Source: Aquimarina latercula DSM 2041 (GTDB taxonomy: Bacteria > Bacteroidota > Bacteroidia > Flavobacteriales > Flavobacteriaceae). From it: a stretch of 64,000 bases of DNA. Both the position numbers and the translations under genes were made by a program. Below are positions 63,704 to 64,000 of this stretch, piece after piece; within the stretch, counting starts at the first letter, position 1; every line of letters begins with the position of its first letter. Where the stretch lies: positions 531,780 to 595,779 of the forward strand of contig NZ_KE387185.1 in assembly GCF_000430645.1 (NCBI RefSeq), written 5' to 3'. The notes beneath the pieces are model-generated. The model worked only from the letters and a program-made list of their open reading frames with translations, did no database searches and was not told the origin of the DNA.

Positions 63704-64000
63704 ATGAATACTACCTTAAATGTTGCTTTAATCCAATCTCATTTGGCGTGGGAAAATCCCATACAAAATAGAGCTGTTTTTGAACAAAAAATAAATGCTA
63801 TTGATCAGGAAGTAGATTTGATTGTCTTGCCAGAAATGTTTACTACTGGGTTCACAATGAATGTTATTGATGTTGCTGAGTCTATGAAAGGAGAAACAAT
63901 CAGTTGGCTCCAGAGGTTAGCTAAAGAAAAGACTTGTGCAATTGCAGGGAGTATTATTGTAAAGGATGGTGAAAATTATTTTAACCGTTTTTTGTTTGTA
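63704..64000 (+). CDS. omega-amidase-like carbon-nitrogen hydrolase (YafV/Nit2 type), 3' part outside window
   Basis: The first 99 codons of a nitrilase-superfamily enzyme. The N-terminal NVALIQSHLAWENP and VDLIVLPEMFTTGFTMN (catalytic Glu of the E-K-C triad) match YafV-type omega-amidases, which hydrolyse alpha-ketoglutaramate and similar omega-amides. The Lys and Cys lie beyond the window. Only the N-terminus is visible, so the subfamily is a best guess. Confidence 0.88.
   Translation, partial: MNTTLNVALIQSHLAWENPIQNRAVFEQKINAIDQEVDLIVLPEMFTTGFTMNVIDVAESMKGETISWLQRLAKEKTCAIAGSIIVKDGENYFNRFLFV

Overview
The window is chromosomal DNA from a member of the Bacteroidota, most likely a marine Flavobacteriaceae close to Aquimarina. 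The phylum-level call rests on SprB-type repeats with a T9SS type A sorting domain, an Oar-like TonB-dependent receptor, LytS/LytTR pairs, -7 boxes of the form TAnnTTTG, low GC content and A-rich translation starts without Shine-Dalgarno sequences. The genus is a guess. Most of the window is core genome. The accessory part is a 24 kb cell-surface locus at 11.4-35.8 kb.

Layout. 0-3.8 kb: a LACTB-like serine hydrolase (cut by the window start), an ankyrin-repeat protein, a LytS/LytTR two-component pair, a bidirectional terminator and a tRNA with anticodon CAU. 3.9-11.3 kb: housekeeping genes (methylmalonyl-CoA epimerase, rbfA, a LolC/E-type permease, dusB, lepA, a Cof-type HAD phosphatase, a YjbQ protein and a small membrane protein). 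A structured RNA resembling the flavobacterial Flavo-1 class lies in the leader of lepA, and a 25-codon membrane microORF follows lepA.

11.4-35.8 kb, all on the minus strand. In transcription order: an outer-membrane barrel protein with a helical C-terminal domain; a 1606-residue Fn3/metalloprotease-motif protein with an AT-rich C-terminal third; a small three-TM protein that overlaps it (toxin/immunity-like); an FG-GAP-repeat T9SS cargo; a 1593-residue beta-rich protein; an Fn3 protein; and a 2584-residue SprB-repeat adhesin. The adhesin's repeats follow a strict three-type A-B-C order set by cysteine placement. Two identical 32-nt terminators lie at the two edges of this block.

36-51.3 kb, minus strand: an Oar-like TonB receptor; an apparent operon DUF3108 - tryptophan dioxygenase family - M23 peptidase - pgi; the tyrosine-catabolic dioxygenases hppD and hmgA; and uvrC with a patatin-Omp85 protein. 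51.4-54.8 kb, plus strand: a RimK-type ligase with its zinc-protease-like and aspartoacylase-like partners, 5-formyl-THF cyclo-ligase and a receiver-only response regulator. 54.8-63 kb, minus strand: ileS-dksA, then an ECF sigma / HEAT-repeat anti-sigma / three DUF4097-type genes module, then lspA. The ileS-dksA-lspA neighbourhood that I recall from related genomes appears to be split by this module. The window ends in an omega-amidase-like nitrilase.

The best candidates for undescribed biology are the toxin/immunity-like pair inside the surface locus, the A-B-C super-repeat with its predicted disulfide scheme, and the structured leader of lepA. All assignments come from reading the sequence; no searches were run.
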